From Sporosarcina cyprini (GTDB lineage: Bacteria; Bacillota; Bacilli; Bacillales_A; Planococcaceae): a stretch of DNA of 64,000 nt. The stretch covers positions 62,001 to 126,000 of the forward strand of contig NZ_JAKMHX010000038.1 of NCBI RefSeq assembly GCF_022048975.1. The letters run 5' to 3'. The notes beneath the pieces were generated by a model. That model did not search any database, had not been told where the DNA came from, and saw nothing but the letters and a program-made list of their open reading frames with translations. Position numbers and translations under genes: made by a program. Below, in pieces: positions 18,371 through 26,637 of this stretch (position 1 is its first letter; each line of letters starts with the position of its first letter).

Positions 18371-18670
18371 ATGGCTAGAAACAACGAAAATAATAACGAA
18401 AACAGAGGAAAAATGTCACTAGAGGAAGCAGGTCGCAAAGGCGGAGAAGCTACTGCAAAAAACCATGACCGTGACTTCTACGAAGAAATCGGCCGTAAAG
18501 GCGGAGAAGCTACTGCTAAGAAACACGACCGTGATTTCTACGAAGAAATTGGTCGTAAAGGCGGAGAAGCTACTGCTAAAAATCATGACCGCGATTTCTA
18601 CGAAGAAATTGGCCGCAAAGGCGGAGAAGCTCGCGCTAAACAAGACGGCAATAACAATTACAACAACTAA
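18371..18670 (+). CDS. KGG-repeat general stress protein (GsiB-like)
   Basis: Hydrophilic protein of 99 residues containing four copies of a 20-residue unit centred on EEIGRKGGEATAKNHDRD; an Asn-rich start and end flank the repeats. The repeated GRKGGEA motif is typical of GsiB/LEA-like desiccation and stress proteins. AAAGGAG lies 11 bases before the ATG. B. subtilis GsiB has five such repeats, so this is a four-repeat version. It is flanked by a sigma-B-like promoter and a terminator as an independent unit. Confidence 0.85.
   Translation: MARNNENNNENRGKMSLEEAGRKGGEATAKNHDRDFYEEIGRKGGEATAKKHDRDFYEEIGRKGGEATAKNHDRDFYEEIGRKGGEARAKQDGNNNYNN
18422..18640 (+). repeat. 60-bp in-frame tandem repeats of the stress gene
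   Basis: GGYCGYAAAGGCGGAGAAGC recurs at 18431, 18491, 18551 and 18611, exactly 60 bp apart. Differences are mostly at third codon positions, so the repeat is held at the protein level and could expand or contract by recombination. Confidence 0.9.
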
Positions 18671-18688
18671 TTCTATTATCCAACCTAT

Positions 18689-18728
18689 AAAACGGCAGAC
18701 AACAAGTACATGTTGTCTGCCGTTTTTA
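18689..18728. terminator. Bidirectional terminator between the stress gene and exoA
   Basis: AAACGGCAGACAACA and its complement with a 6-base loop, T-rich on both sides; the convergent exoA stop lies at its edge. Confidence 0.85.
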
Positions 18729-19481
18729 TATTTCCAGCTCAAGAACAATAGGACAATGATCGCTCCCCATGATATGGTGGTCGATGCCGGCTCCTTTCAT
18801 CATCTTCTGTAAATGTTCAGAAACGAGAAAATAATCGATACGCCAGCCGATATTTCGTTCTCTCACCTTATTCATGTACGACCACCAAGTATATGCCCCT
18901 TCCCTGTCCGGATAAAAACGCCTGAATGAATCAATAAAACCTGCCTTCAGCAACAAGTCCATCTTGCTTCGTTCTTCGTAGGTGAATCCAGAATTGCCGA
19001 TATTCGATTTCACATTCTTTATATCCAGTTCCTGATGGGCCACATTCAAATCGCCACAATAGATGACCGGCTTCCGATCAAGCAGTTTTGTCAGATGCTC
19101 TCTTATTTTATCTTCCCAAGCTAATCGAAAAGGAAGACGTGCCAAATCTCGCTGAGAATTGGGAACATAAGCATTCACCAGAATAAAATCCTCGAATTCT
19201 GCTGTTATGATGCGCCCTTCCGCTTCGCCCTCTTCCTCACCAATGCCATAATAGACTGCGAGGGGTTTTTCCTTAGTAAAAACAGCAGTACCGGAATAAC
19301 CTTTTTTCAAGGCATAGTTCCAATATTGATAATATCCTTCCAACGGCAAATCAATTTGCCCTTCTTGTAATTTCGTCTCTTGCACACAAAAAATATCTGC
19401 ATTTACTTCGGCAAAGTAATCGAGAAAACCCTTTTTTACGCAAGCCCGTAATCCGTTCACATTCCAAGAAACCAGTTTCAT
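18726..19481 (-). CDS. exoA: Exodeoxyribonuclease III (AP endonuclease)
   Basis: Base-excision-repair AP endonuclease of the exonuclease-phosphatase fold, 251 residues. It opens MKLVSWNVNGLRACVKKGFL; other conserved parts are VQETKLQ (metal Glu), CGDLNVAHQELD, and the end GSDHCPIVLEL with the catalytic Asp-His pair. The ATG at 19481 is preferred over the one at 19487 because the AGGG site would be too close to the latter. Confidence 0.95.
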   Translation of the reverse strand: MKLVSWNVNGLRACVKKGFLDYFAEVNADIFCVQETKLQEGQIDLPLEGYYQYWNYALKKGYSGTAVFTKEKPLAVYYGIGEEEGEAEGRIITAEFEDFILVNAYVPNSQRDLARLPFRLAWEDKIREHLTKLLDRKPVIYCGDLNVAHQELDIKNVKSNIGNSGFTYEERSKMDLLLKAGFIDSFRRFYPDREGAYTWWSYMNKVRERNIGWRIDYFLVSEHLQKMMKGAGIDHHIMGSDHCPIVLELEI

Positions 19482-19508
19482 TTCCATCCCTACTATTCTA
19501 TCTGTAAA

Positions 19509-20621
19509 TTAATGGAGCGTATTTTCGACTGCATAGTTTGATACGTCAATCTCCACTTCTTCCTCAAGTGCCATATGAGCCAGCTGCTTCCCTAAAAATG
19601 GCCCAACTGTCAAACCTGATGCGCCAAGGCCATTGGCAAATAAAACATTCGAAGCATCCGGCAGCTTTCCGATCACTGGCAAAAAGCCAGCAGTGAATGG
19701 ACGAAAACCGACTCTAGTCTCGATATATTCAGCATCACTCAATGCAGGTGCAATGTCTAACGCTTTATTCAATACTTCATGAATGCCGCCTGCTGTCGGC
19801 TTTCCATTCATACCATGTTCATCATCGTGGGTTGCGCCTGCCACTATCTTTCCATTAGGAAAGGCCAGCATATATTGGTCATTGGGAGGCATGACGACGG
19901 GCCATGTAGCAGTTTCCGCATCTGCTATCTTCATATGGGCGATTTGAGCTTTTTGGCCTCTCACTTCAATTGGTATGCCAATTTGACGGGCCAGCTCACC
20001 AGCCCAGCACCCTGCCGTGATGATAACCTGTTTCGCTTCTATTTTTTCGCCATCGATCCGGACTTCCACATTTCCTTCTGCGTCTTTCTGAAGGGATGCG
20101 GAACCATTTATGATTTTTAGCCCTTTCAGTTCGGCTCCTTTTAGCAATGCATCACGCAGCATCCGGCCATCAACCCGCGCCGCGCCACTCACATACAAAG
20201 AAGAATACCGGTTGGAGAGATACGGGAATAAAGATACCGTTTCCTTTTCATCCAACTGTCGCAAATCACCGATTTCAGGAGCTTCCTCCCTGCGCCAAAG
20301 TGCACGTTCCTCCATCTTTGCCAGTTTCTCTGGATCGGTATGGATACTGATGGCCCCTACTTTTCTGTAACCCGTCTCCAAGCCTTTTGATTCAAGCATT
20401 GGAATAAGTTCATGATAATAGGCTGCACCCGCCTTTGCCAGCGAATACCACGCTTTGTTTCTGCGCTGGGACAACCAGGGACAAATGATTCCAGCAGCGG
20501 CATCTGTCGCCTGGCCGGAATCCTTTCGATCTATGAGCGTGACATCCCTTCCTCGTCCGCTCAAATGATAGGCCGCGGAAGCACCGAGAATGCCTCCTCC
20601 AATAATAACAATTTGATCCAT
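19509..20621 (-). CDS. FAD-dependent amine/amino-acid oxidoreductase (DAO family)
   Basis: Flavoprotein of 370 residues. The N-terminal dinucleotide fold is IGGGILGASAAYHLSGRG, with the ribose-binding acid in TLIDR, and a C-terminal FAD segment FANGLGASGLTVGP. This resembles glycine oxidase/sarcosine oxidase-like enzymes such as B. subtilis YurR. No thi genes or amino-acid operon adjoin, so the substrate cannot be named. It lies 27 bp upstream of exoA on the same strand and may be cotranscribed. Confidence 0.85.
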   Translation of the reverse strand: MDQIVIIGGGILGASAAYHLSGRGRDVTLIDRKDSGQATDAAAGIICPWLSQRRNKAWYSLAKAGAAYYHELIPMLESKGLETGYRKVGAISIHTDPEKLAKMEERALWRREEAPEIGDLRQLDEKETVSLFPYLSNRYSSLYVSGAARVDGRMLRDALLKGAELKGLKIINGSASLQKDAEGNVEVRIDGEKIEAKQVIITAGCWAGELARQIGIPIEVRGQKAQIAHMKIADAETATWPVVMPPNDQYMLAFPNGKIVAGATHDDEHGMNGKPTAGGIHEVLNKALDIAPALSDAEYIETRVGFRPFTAGFLPVIGKLPDASNVLFANGLGASGLTVGPFLGKQLAHMALEEEVEIDVSNYAVENTLH

Positions 20622-20847
20622 TTAACCACCCAATTTTACACTTTTCTTTATTGTACTTGCGTTTTAAGCGAATTACAAACCAGCTTTTTGAAAACGCTTT
20701 CAAAATTAAATAAATAATTTTACTATTCAGCTCTTTCTTTTTTCGAAAAAAGCAGTATAATGATTCTATTCGATAATTACGAGACACGAACCATTATGGT
20801 GATTGGCATTAGGCTGGAAAACTATTAGATAATGTTAAGGAGATTTG

Positions 20848-21948
20848 ATGATTATGACGAGAACGCCCATCCAAGTAAAACTAGCAGAAACTAAAAAAGA
20901 GAAACCGAATGCGGAGACGCTTGTATTCGGTAGAACGTTCACGGATCATATGTTCGTTGCGGATTACGAAGAAGGAAAAGGTTGGCATAGCCACCGAATT
21001 GTCCCGTACGAACCAATTTCCTTAGATCCCGCCTCAATTGTGTTCCACTACGGACAGACCGTTTTTGAAGGCATGAAAGCATATCGAAATGAAGAAGGTG
21101 TGATTCGGCTCTTCAGACCTGAAGAAAATATGAAACGGTTAAACCTTTCCTTAGACCGTTTATGCATGCCAACAATTGATGAGCAATCTGCATTGCACGG
21201 GTTGACCGAACTTTTACGAATTGAGAAAGACTGGATTCCGACAATGGAAGGCACATCATTGTATATCCGACCGTTCGTCATTGCGACAGAAGCGTTTCTC
21301 GGAGTTGCTCCGGCAAGAAAGTATCAGTTCATCATTATCCTTTCCCCTGTCGGCTCTTATTACAAAGAAGGGATCCACCCTGTCAAGATCCTTGTGGAAA
21401 ATGAATTTGTCCGTGCAGTTAAAGGGGGGACCGGCGGCGCAAAGACAGCTGGAAATTACGCAGCTGGACTGAAGGCTCAAGAAGTGGCAGATCAGCAAGG
21501 CTATTCCCAAGTCCTTTGGCTAGATGGAGTGGAACGAAAATATGTTGAAGAAGTAGGAAGCATGAACATCTTCTTTAAAATTAACGGAGAAATCGTCACA
21601 CCCGCCATTAATGGCAGCATTTTAGAAGGGATAACACGAAAATCCATTCTTGATTTGCTTCGTCATTGGGAGATTCCAGTCTCTGAAAGAAAAATTTCGA
21701 TGGAAGAGATTCGGGACGCGTACGAAAAGGGAATTCTGGAAGAAGTGTTCGGTACAGGTACCGCCGCTGTCATCTCCCCTGTAGGTGAATTAAATTGGGA
21801 TGGCTATAAAATGATCGTTAATAACGGAAAAACAGGCGACCTTTCCATGAAGCTATACAATACATTGACTAATATTCAAACTGGCAAAGAAGAAGACCCT
21901 TTCAATTGGGTTCAAAAAATTGTTCAAGAATATGCGAAACTGGCATGA
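20848..21948 (+). CDS. ilvE: Branched-chain amino acid aminotransferase
   Basis: PLP fold IV transaminase for the last step of Leu, Ile and Val synthesis and the first of their breakdown. The 366-residue protein matches the B. subtilis YwaA/YbgE type: FGRTFTDHMF, HYGQTVFEGMKAY, the PLP lysine in GGAKTAGNYAAGLK, and FGTGTAAVISPVG. AAGGAG lies 5 bases before ATG 20848; ATG 20854 (MTRTPIQ) is an equally possible start. No T-box leader was found upstream. Confidence 0.94.
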   Translation: MIMTRTPIQVKLAETKKEKPNAETLVFGRTFTDHMFVADYEEGKGWHSHRIVPYEPISLDPASIVFHYGQTVFEGMKAYRNEEGVIRLFRPEENMKRLNLSLDRLCMPTIDEQSALHGLTELLRIEKDWIPTMEGTSLYIRPFVIATEAFLGVAPARKYQFIIILSPVGSYYKEGIHPVKILVENEFVRAVKGGTGGAKTAGNYAAGLKAQEVADQQGYSQVLWLDGVERKYVEEVGSMNIFFKINGEIVTPAINGSILEGITRKSILDLLRHWEIPVSERKISMEEIRDAYEKGILEEVFGTGTAAVISPVGELNWDGYKMIVNNGKTGDLSMKLYNTLTNIQTGKEEDPFNWVQKIVQEYAKLA

Positions 21949-21954
21949 TAATGA

Positions 21955-21995
21955 AAAAGACGTCCACTCCATTTTTGGAATAGACGTCTTTTTTT
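21955..21995 (+). terminator. Terminator of ilvE
   Basis: AAAAGACGTC and its complement flank an inner TCCA/TGGA pair, followed by seven T residues. Confidence 0.85.
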
Positions 21996-22026
21996 CTTCG
22001 GCTTAACAGCTTCCGAATGTATGTTT

Positions 22027-22188
22027 CTAGGCAATTTTTTGATAACGGTTTAAAAGCTTGTCTAAATCTTGACTGCATGCTATGACATCTGGGTGTGTAA
22101 ATCCATTCCGCTTCGCCATTTTGTACATCATGATCCGCTTCATCTGAATTTGTAATGACAACAACTCTTTTTGCAAATTGTCTTTCAC
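22027..22188 (-). CDS. Spo0E-like aspartyl-phosphate phosphatase
   Basis: Small protein of 53 residues starting at GTG 22188, with GGAGG 9 bases upstream. It carries the Spo0E family signature near the C-terminus, CSQDLDKLLNRYQ, preceded by a two-helix layout (LQIQMKRIMMYKMAKRNG, HPDVIA). Spo0E proteins dephosphorylate Spo0A~P and so oppose sporulation. The gene is hidden by a longer out-of-frame ORF on the same strand. It converges with ilvE and shares its terminator region. Confidence 0.85.
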   Translation of the reverse strand: MKDNLQKELLSLQIQMKRIMMYKMAKRNGFTHPDVIACSQDLDKLLNRYQKIA

Positions 22189-22473
22189 GACCCGCTTCCT
22201 CCATACTTTTCAATGTTTTTTTCACACTTGTCCTATCGTACTTCATTATATTTAAAAAGAATGTCGGATTTTGATCAGATTGCCTAATTTTTATTGCGCG
22301 TTCACAAATTTGTCACAAATACATTTGTTTTTTCGTACTTTTGGTGTGTGAGATGACAATAGATGCTTTGATTTGACTTACGGTTGCTTCATTTTTTGCA
22401 GGAATGAAGTTGCAGTACCTTGCCGCTTGGAAGGCAATACGTTTTCCAGTCCTCCACAACTTGTGACCAAGCG

Positions 22474-22640
22474 ACTGCTCGTATATTCGAGGTAACTGCT
22501 CGTATATACGCGAGAGTGCTCGTATGTTCGTGGTAACGGCTCATATAATCTGAGAAGTGCTCGAATAACTCGGTATCCGCTCGTATGTTCAGCGAAACTG
22601 CTTGTATATCACAGCAAGCAGTCGACAGCTCGTGTGCCTC
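22474..22640. repeat. Degenerate tandem repeat array, 20-21 bp period
   Basis: The word GCTCGTAT and close variants start at 22477, 22498, 22518, 22539, 22559, 22579 and 22600, with an eighth (GCTCGTGT) at 22628. Steps are 21, 20, 21, 20, 20, 21 and then 28 bp. Sequence between the words varies but is rich in CGA, GGTAAC and AGCGA. The mean step of about 20.5 bp is two helical turns, so all words face one side of the DNA. Confidence 0.85.
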
Positions 22641-22830
22641 TAGTTTGTAAATCAACCGATCATCCGTTCCTTGGAACTGCTTATTTGTAGATTTCGCATC
22701 TTTTATTCAACGATTATGCATAGCTATATTTCCTATTAAGTGTACGTATTATCAATGCAAGTATAAGATCATGAAACTCTCAAATGATCCACCATACGTA
22801 CACAAAGCGAACCGATTGTCTGTTTTGATC

Positions 22831-22925
22831 ACTCAACTATACCGAGAATCACTAATTTGATGACTGCGACCTCAAGTATACCCAACACTTTGCTCTAATA
22901 CCTGGGAATTTCTCTAATTTTGACA
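22831..22925. repeat. Weak word repeats with about 20-bp spacing
   Basis: Related words ACTCAACTATACC (22831), CACTAATTTGA (22850), CCTCAAGTATACC (22870), GCTCTAATACC (22892) and TCTCTAATTTTGA (22911) follow each other at roughly 19-22 bp. The two TATACC copies are 39 bp apart. The similarity is low and may be partly chance. Confidence 0.4.
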
Positions 22926-23031
22926 CACAATCGACATGATTTTAAGACACCTGCTAGTGTTTCTCGTTTCAAGCGCACCCTTAAAATCACATGGCGCCCC
23001 CTCACTTGCTGGCTATACAAACTCAATAAAA

Positions 23032-23085
23032 TGGCGGAGAAATGGTCACAAAACATAAAAACAGAGGAAAAATGGTCACAAAAAA
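23032..23085. repeat. Two-copy repeat around AATGGTCACAAAA
   Basis: AATGGTCACAAAA occurs at 23041 and 23071, 30 bp apart, each after a GAGRAA-like block, with A-rich sequence between. Confidence 0.6.
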
Positions 23086-23099
23086 AAGCTCAAACAGAT

Positions 23100-23145
23100 A
23101 ACGCCTGTATCTAATCCTTTCATTAAGGCAGTATGCAGGCGCTTT
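23100..23145. terminator. Hairpin downstream of the ankyrin-repeat gene
   Basis: CGCCTGTAT and ATGCAGGCG form a 9-bp stem with one G-U pair and a 22-base loop, directly after the ankyrin gene stop. The T tail is better on the plus strand (CTTTTAT), so direction is unclear. Confidence 0.4.
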
Positions 23146-23162
23146 TATAATTTATTGGAGGG

Positions 23163-23987
23163 TTAATTAAGATATTTTTCGTAATCCAATGTCCACAACA
23201 TGTGTTGAATGTCATTATTTGAAATACTCGCCGCCTTCATTTCGGCAGAACTGGGTCGTTCTCCTAGACTGAGTAAATAAGCAACGACTGTTGTTCTCGC
23301 AGCCCTTATTGCGATTTCGAGTGCTGATTTGTCGCTTTGAGATTCGCCGACCTTTCCTAGCCCTGCTGACAGGCACCTTCTAACCCCTTCTACGTTAGAA
23401 TCTATAATGCATCTATAAAGAATAGAATAGCTAGGTCGTGTCTTCTTCGCACCAGCACTCACGAGGATATCTGCCGCCTTATCATACCCCGAGTAGTTGG
23501 CATAAGCATAAGCCGTATCACCGTATTCACTTACAAAATTAATGTTTGCCCCACTTTCAACCAGTTTCCTTACCAATTCACTGTTCCCATTTCTTGCTGC
23601 GCATAGAAGTGGCGTCAAACCAGATGCGTTCACCCCATTGATATCCGGTCGTTTCCGCAAGAGGGTAAGAGCTTTCTGCGTATTACCATTGGAAACAGCA
23701 ATAATAAAATCATTATCTACCTTTTTTCTGTACTTCTTATGAAATATATATATCAATATCAATGTAAGGAAAGACAAGATTGTAAGTACCCCAAAGCCAA
23801 TAACAGCCCAGCCAATTTTATTAGCTAGGTTATTTATTGCTTGAAGTGCCTTCTGACTGGTCAAAAAAAGTATTGTTAGAAACGCTAGTCCGAAAATGGA
23901 AGCTATACAACCTCTTGATGCCTCCCCAACCTTGTCTGCGCCAAAAACCAGAACTAAGAGAATTAAAATTAACAGTGTCGTAGTCAT
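23163..23987 (-). CDS. Membrane-anchored ankyrin-repeat protein
   Basis: Protein of 274 residues. Three hydrophobic segments (about 2-18, 26-43 and 56-80) are followed by a cytoplasmic domain with ankyrin repeats: IIAVSNGNTQKALTLLRKR, NASGLTPLLCAARNGNSELV, YGDTAYAYANYSGYDKAADI, and a divergent CIIDSNVEGVRRCLSAG copy. Ankyrin repeats bind other proteins; the partner is not evident. It stands alone beside a repeat-rich non-coding stretch, in a region that differs from B. subtilis, so it is probably accessory. Confidence 0.8.
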   Translation of the reverse strand: MTTTLLILILLVLVFGADKVGEASRGCIASIFGLAFLTILFLTSQKALQAINNLANKIGWAVIGFGVLTILSFLTLILIYIFHKKYRKKVDNDFIIAVSNGNTQKALTLLRKRPDINGVNASGLTPLLCAARNGNSELVRKLVESGANINFVSEYGDTAYAYANYSGYDKAADILVSAGAKKTRPSYSILYRCIIDSNVEGVRRCLSAGLGKVGESQSDKSALEIAIRAARTTVVAYLLSLGERPSSAEMKAASISNNDIQHMLWTLDYEKYLN

Positions 23988-24079
23988 CGATGTTCTCCTA
24001 TAGATATATGTCTTGTCTATTATTATTTCGGCTTTCCTAGCCAGTTTTTAACTGGTAAATGATTAATTTGCTTCTATCC

Positions 24080-24135
24080 CTAATTGAAAGACTGTCCAGC
24101 AATTCAGTTTACACTGATTACTGGACAGTCTTTCT
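24080..24135. terminator. Terminator after yqkE
   Basis: AAAGACTGTCCAG and its complement (13 bp) with a 21-base loop; T-rich flanks on both strands. Confidence 0.75.
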
Positions 24136-24145
24136 ACGTTTTTTA

Positions 24146-24403
24146 TTAAAATTTAGACCCTGCGTCGCCGTATTCATCAAGCAGTTCGGCGAAACTCTTA
24201 TTCTTCTCTTTTTCCCGTCGTTCCCGCTTCAATTGTTCTTGTCTTTTTTCCTCTTCTGCTTTTTCTTTAGCAGACAGTTCCATCTTTGTCGCTTTTAACT
24301 TCGCTAATATGTCCTCATTTAACGAGTCTGACAGCGTCAGTTTTTCTTCTTTTTCTTTTTTGGGTGCGTGTGATTGAGTTTGTTTCTGTCTCTTTTTTGC
24401 CAT
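24146..24403 (-). CDS. yqkE: YqkE-like protein, DUF3886
   Basis: Highly charged, probably helical protein of 85 residues, with Lys/Glu-rich middle (KEKAEEEKRQEQLKRERREK) and the conserved end NKSFAELLDEY. This matches B. subtilis YqkE in length and pattern; yqkD and yqkF, its B. subtilis neighbours, are also in this window. Function unknown. Confidence 0.75.
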   Translation of the reverse strand: MAKKRQKQTQSHAPKKEKEEKLTLSDSLNEDILAKLKATKMELSAKEKAEEEKRQEQLKRERREKEKNKSFAELLDEYGDAGSKF

Positions 24404-24426
24404 ATCCGTTCATGTCCCTTTCTCTA

Positions 24427-25611
24427 TTAAGGACGCTGGACAATCGTAGCAACGCCTTGTCCGCCACCAATGCATAATGTGGCAAGTCCCGTTTTCGCGT
24501 CACGGCGTTTCATCTCGTGAAGCAATGTCACGAGTATGCGCGCACCGCTCGCACCAATCGGATGGCCGAGGGCAATTGCGCCGCCATTGACATTTAGTTT
24601 TTCTTTATTGAATGACAACTCTCGGTCAACCGCCAAGGATTGAGCCGCAAATGCCTCATTGGCTTCGATCAGGTCAATTTCATCTAAACCAATCCCCGCC
24701 CGATCCAGTACATTCCTTACTGCTTGGACAGGACCAATTCCCATGATGGAAGGGTCTACGCCCGCATTTGCATTTGCTGTAATGACAGCAAGTGGTTGAA
24801 TACCGAGTTCCTCTGCCTTTTCTTTCGACATGATGACAAAGGCGGCTGCACCGTCATTGATTCCCGAGGCATTGCCTGCCGTCACGCTTCCCTCTTTTTT
24901 GAAAGCCGGGCGCAGCTTGGATAATTTCTCAGCCGTTGTTCCTGCTTTAACATATTCGTCCGTCTCAAAGATGATCGGATCGCCTTTCCGCTGTGGAATT
25001 GGAACAGGAACAATTTCTTCTTTAAACCGGCCGCTTTCTACTGCCGCTGCAGCTTTCGCCTGTGAGTCCGCCGCGAATGCATCCTGCTCTTCGCGTGAGA
25101 TGGTGTAACGGTCGCATAGATTTTCGGCTGTCATACCCATATGGTAATCATTGAAAACGCACCAAAGTCCATCCGCTATCATACTATCTACTAGTTTTTG
25201 ATCTCCCATTTTGAATCCTTCTCTTGCATTTTTCATTAAGAAAGGTGCCTGGCTCATGTTTTCCATGCCGCCTGCTACAATAATATCCGCATCGCCTGAC
25301 ACGATGGCCTGTCTCGCCAGATGGACTGCTTTCAGTCCGGAACCGCAAACTTTATTGATCGTCATGGCAGGCACGGTCTCAGGCAGTCCTGCTTTTACCG
25401 CAGCTTGCCTTGCCGGATTTTGGCCATTCCCAGCTTGAAGCACATTCCCCATAATGACCTCATCAACATGCTCAGGCTTGATGTTCGCCCGCTCGACTGC
25501 CTCCTTAATAACAATGGATCCGAGTTCTGCAGCCGAAACGTCTTTCAATGATCCTAAAAAAGATCCGATTGCTGTACGGACCGCACTAACAATTACTACC
25601 TCTTTCGTCAT
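24427..25611 (-). CDS. Acetyl-CoA C-acetyltransferase (thiolase)
   Basis: Condenses two acetyl-CoA to acetoacetyl-CoA or runs in reverse for fatty acid and ketone breakdown. The 394-residue enzyme has the acyl-binding Cys in [12 protein letters not shown], the thiolase signature [20 protein letters not shown], and the second Cys in LCIGGGQG. The length fits the biosynthetic-type thiolase family (AtoB/PhbA/MmgA). It diverges from an HMG-CoA lyase gene, so a joint role in leucine or ketone-body breakdown is likely. Confidence 0.92.
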   Translation of the reverse strand: MTKEVVIVSAVRTAIGSFLGSLKDVSAAELGSIVIKEAVERANIKPEHVDEVIMGNVLQAGNGQNPARQAAVKAGLPETVPAMTINKVCGSGLKAVHLARQAIVSGDADIIVAGGMENMSQAPFLMKNAREGFKMGDQKLVDSMIADGLWCVFNDYHMGMTAENLCDRYTISREEQDAFAADSQAKAAAAVESGRFKEEIVPVPIPQRKGDPIIFETDEYVKAGTTAEKLSKLRPAFKKEGSVTAGNASGINDGAAAFVIMSKEKAEELGIQPLAVITANANAGVDPSIMGIGPVQAVRNVLDRAGIGLDEIDLIEANEAFAAQSLAVDRELSFNKEKLNVNGGAIALGHPIGASGARILVTLLHEMKRRDAKTGLATLCIGGGQGVATIVQRP

Positions 25612-25671
25612 GAAAAATCCCCCTCATTCTCTTTCACTTTTCCCCTACCCCGCTTTCCAAGACCTTCCTAA

Positions 25672-25701
25672 TTGCCGTCCCCTTTCGACGTCAAGTACAA
25701 T
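25672..25701 (+). promoter_or_regulatory. Candidate promoter of the HMG-CoA lyase gene
   Basis: TTGCCG (25672-25677), 18 bases, TACAAT (25696-25701), followed by the ribosome binding site and ATG at 25721. Confidence 0.45.
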
Positions 25702-25720
25702 GAAAGCGGGAGGGGAAGTT

Positions 25721-26623
25721 ATGTTCATTTTACCAAAGAAAGTGACGATTATCGAGGTTGGACCTCGGGATGGCCTGCAAAATGAAAAAAGACAGGTGGA
25801 TACCGGTGACAAGTTGGCCTTTATAGACCGTCTGCAGCAGGCTGGCATTGACGAAATGGAACTCACTTCATTTGTATCGCCGAAATGGGTGCCGCAAATG
25901 TCGGACGCCAAGGAGATTGTTGCTCAAACAAATCAAGTCGGTCGGCAATTTGTGCTGGCGCCGAATGAAAAAGGGTCACAGTTGGCACTTGAAGCGGGAG
26001 CCAAAAGCATTGCTGTCTTTGTCGGGGTAAGTGATTCATTCAATCAAAAAAATATTAACCGCCCGACAAAAGATGCTGTTTTGGCACTTGAGCCTGTCAT
26101 TAAAAACTTGAAATTGCAAAATATCTTTGTCAGAGCGTGCATTTCCACCGCATTTTATTGTCCGTACGAGGGTAAAATCAATAGCAAGGATGTCCAATCG
26201 TTATGTGGCGACTTCGTTTCCATGGGAGTCGATGAATTAAGCGTCGCAGATACGATTGGCAGAGCAAATCCATTGGAGTGCTACGAATTGTTCATGTTAT
26301 TGAAAGAAACATTTTCCGATGTTTTATTGACTGCTCATTTTCACGATACGAGGAAAATGGCACTCGCTAACATTTTTGCATCCCTGCAAGCGGGTATCAA
26401 CCGTTTCGATACTTCCGCAGGCGGGTTAGGCGGCTGTCCGTTCGCTCCTGGGGCTACTGGCAATGTAGCAACTGAAGATGTTGTGCATATGCTTGATACT
26501 TTAGGCATTCAAACAGGAGTGGATATTAAAAAAGTTTGTGAAGCGGTCGATCTTATTGCTCCGCATGTTTCAAGACCGATCGATTCAGGAATGTATAGAT
26601 TGTATAAGAACGGCCAGTTGTAA
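25721..26623 (+). CDS. mvaB: Hydroxymethylglutaryl-CoA lyase
   Basis: Splits HMG-CoA into acetoacetate and acetyl-CoA, the last step of leucine breakdown (YngG type). The 300-residue TIM-barrel protein has EVGPRDGLQNE at the start, metal-binding HFHDTR, and the active-site Cys loop GGLGGCPFAPGATGN. ATG 25721 is selected by GGGAGGGG 5 bases upstream; the long open frame upstream is not coding. The next gene starts 14 bp after. Confidence 0.94.
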   Translation: MFILPKKVTIIEVGPRDGLQNEKRQVDTGDKLAFIDRLQQAGIDEMELTSFVSPKWVPQMSDAKEIVAQTNQVGRQFVLAPNEKGSQLALEAGAKSIAVFVGVSDSFNQKNINRPTKDAVLALEPVIKNLKLQNIFVRACISTAFYCPYEGKINSKDVQSLCGDFVSMGVDELSVADTIGRANPLECYELFMLLKETFSDVLLTAHFHDTRKMALANIFASLQAGINRFDTSAGGLGGCPFAPGATGNVATEDVVHMLDTLGIQTGVDIKKVCEAVDLIAPHVSRPIDSGMYRLYKNGQL

Positions 26624-26637
26624 AAGGAGCTGAGGGA

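Larger units (their letters stand above)
22189..23162. other. Non-coding interval with repeat arrays
   Basis: A 974-bp stretch without a credible gene. It carries a phased degenerate repeat array (22474-22640), a weaker run of similarly spaced words (22831-22925), a 30-bp duplication (23032-23085) and a hairpin near the ankyrin gene (23100-23145). The few ORFs here cross the repeats, whose spacing is not a multiple of three. Confidence 0.6.

Noticed and set aside
20622-20847. T-box riboswitch before the branched-chain aminotransferase gene
   Set aside because: No T-box consensus (AGGGTGGNACCGCG-like) or specifier stem could be found in the leader.
21902-22246. 114-codon minus-strand ORF next to ilvE
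   Set aside because: It overlaps the end of ilvE and the ilvE terminator, and masks the Spo0E-like gene in another frame.
22474-22640. CRISPR array
   Set aside because: Repeats are degenerate, only about 8 bp are shared, spacing is 20-21 bp without unique spacers of CRISPR size, and there are no cas genes.
22389-22655. 88-codon minus-strand ORF over the repeat array
   Set aside because: It runs through repeats with 20/21-bp steps, so the repeated peptide changes frame; there is no ribosome binding site and no known family. The repeat explains the open frame.
22920-23114. 64-codon plus-strand ORF before the ankyrin gene
   Set aside because: It covers the 30-bp duplication and a hairpin; no ribosome binding site.
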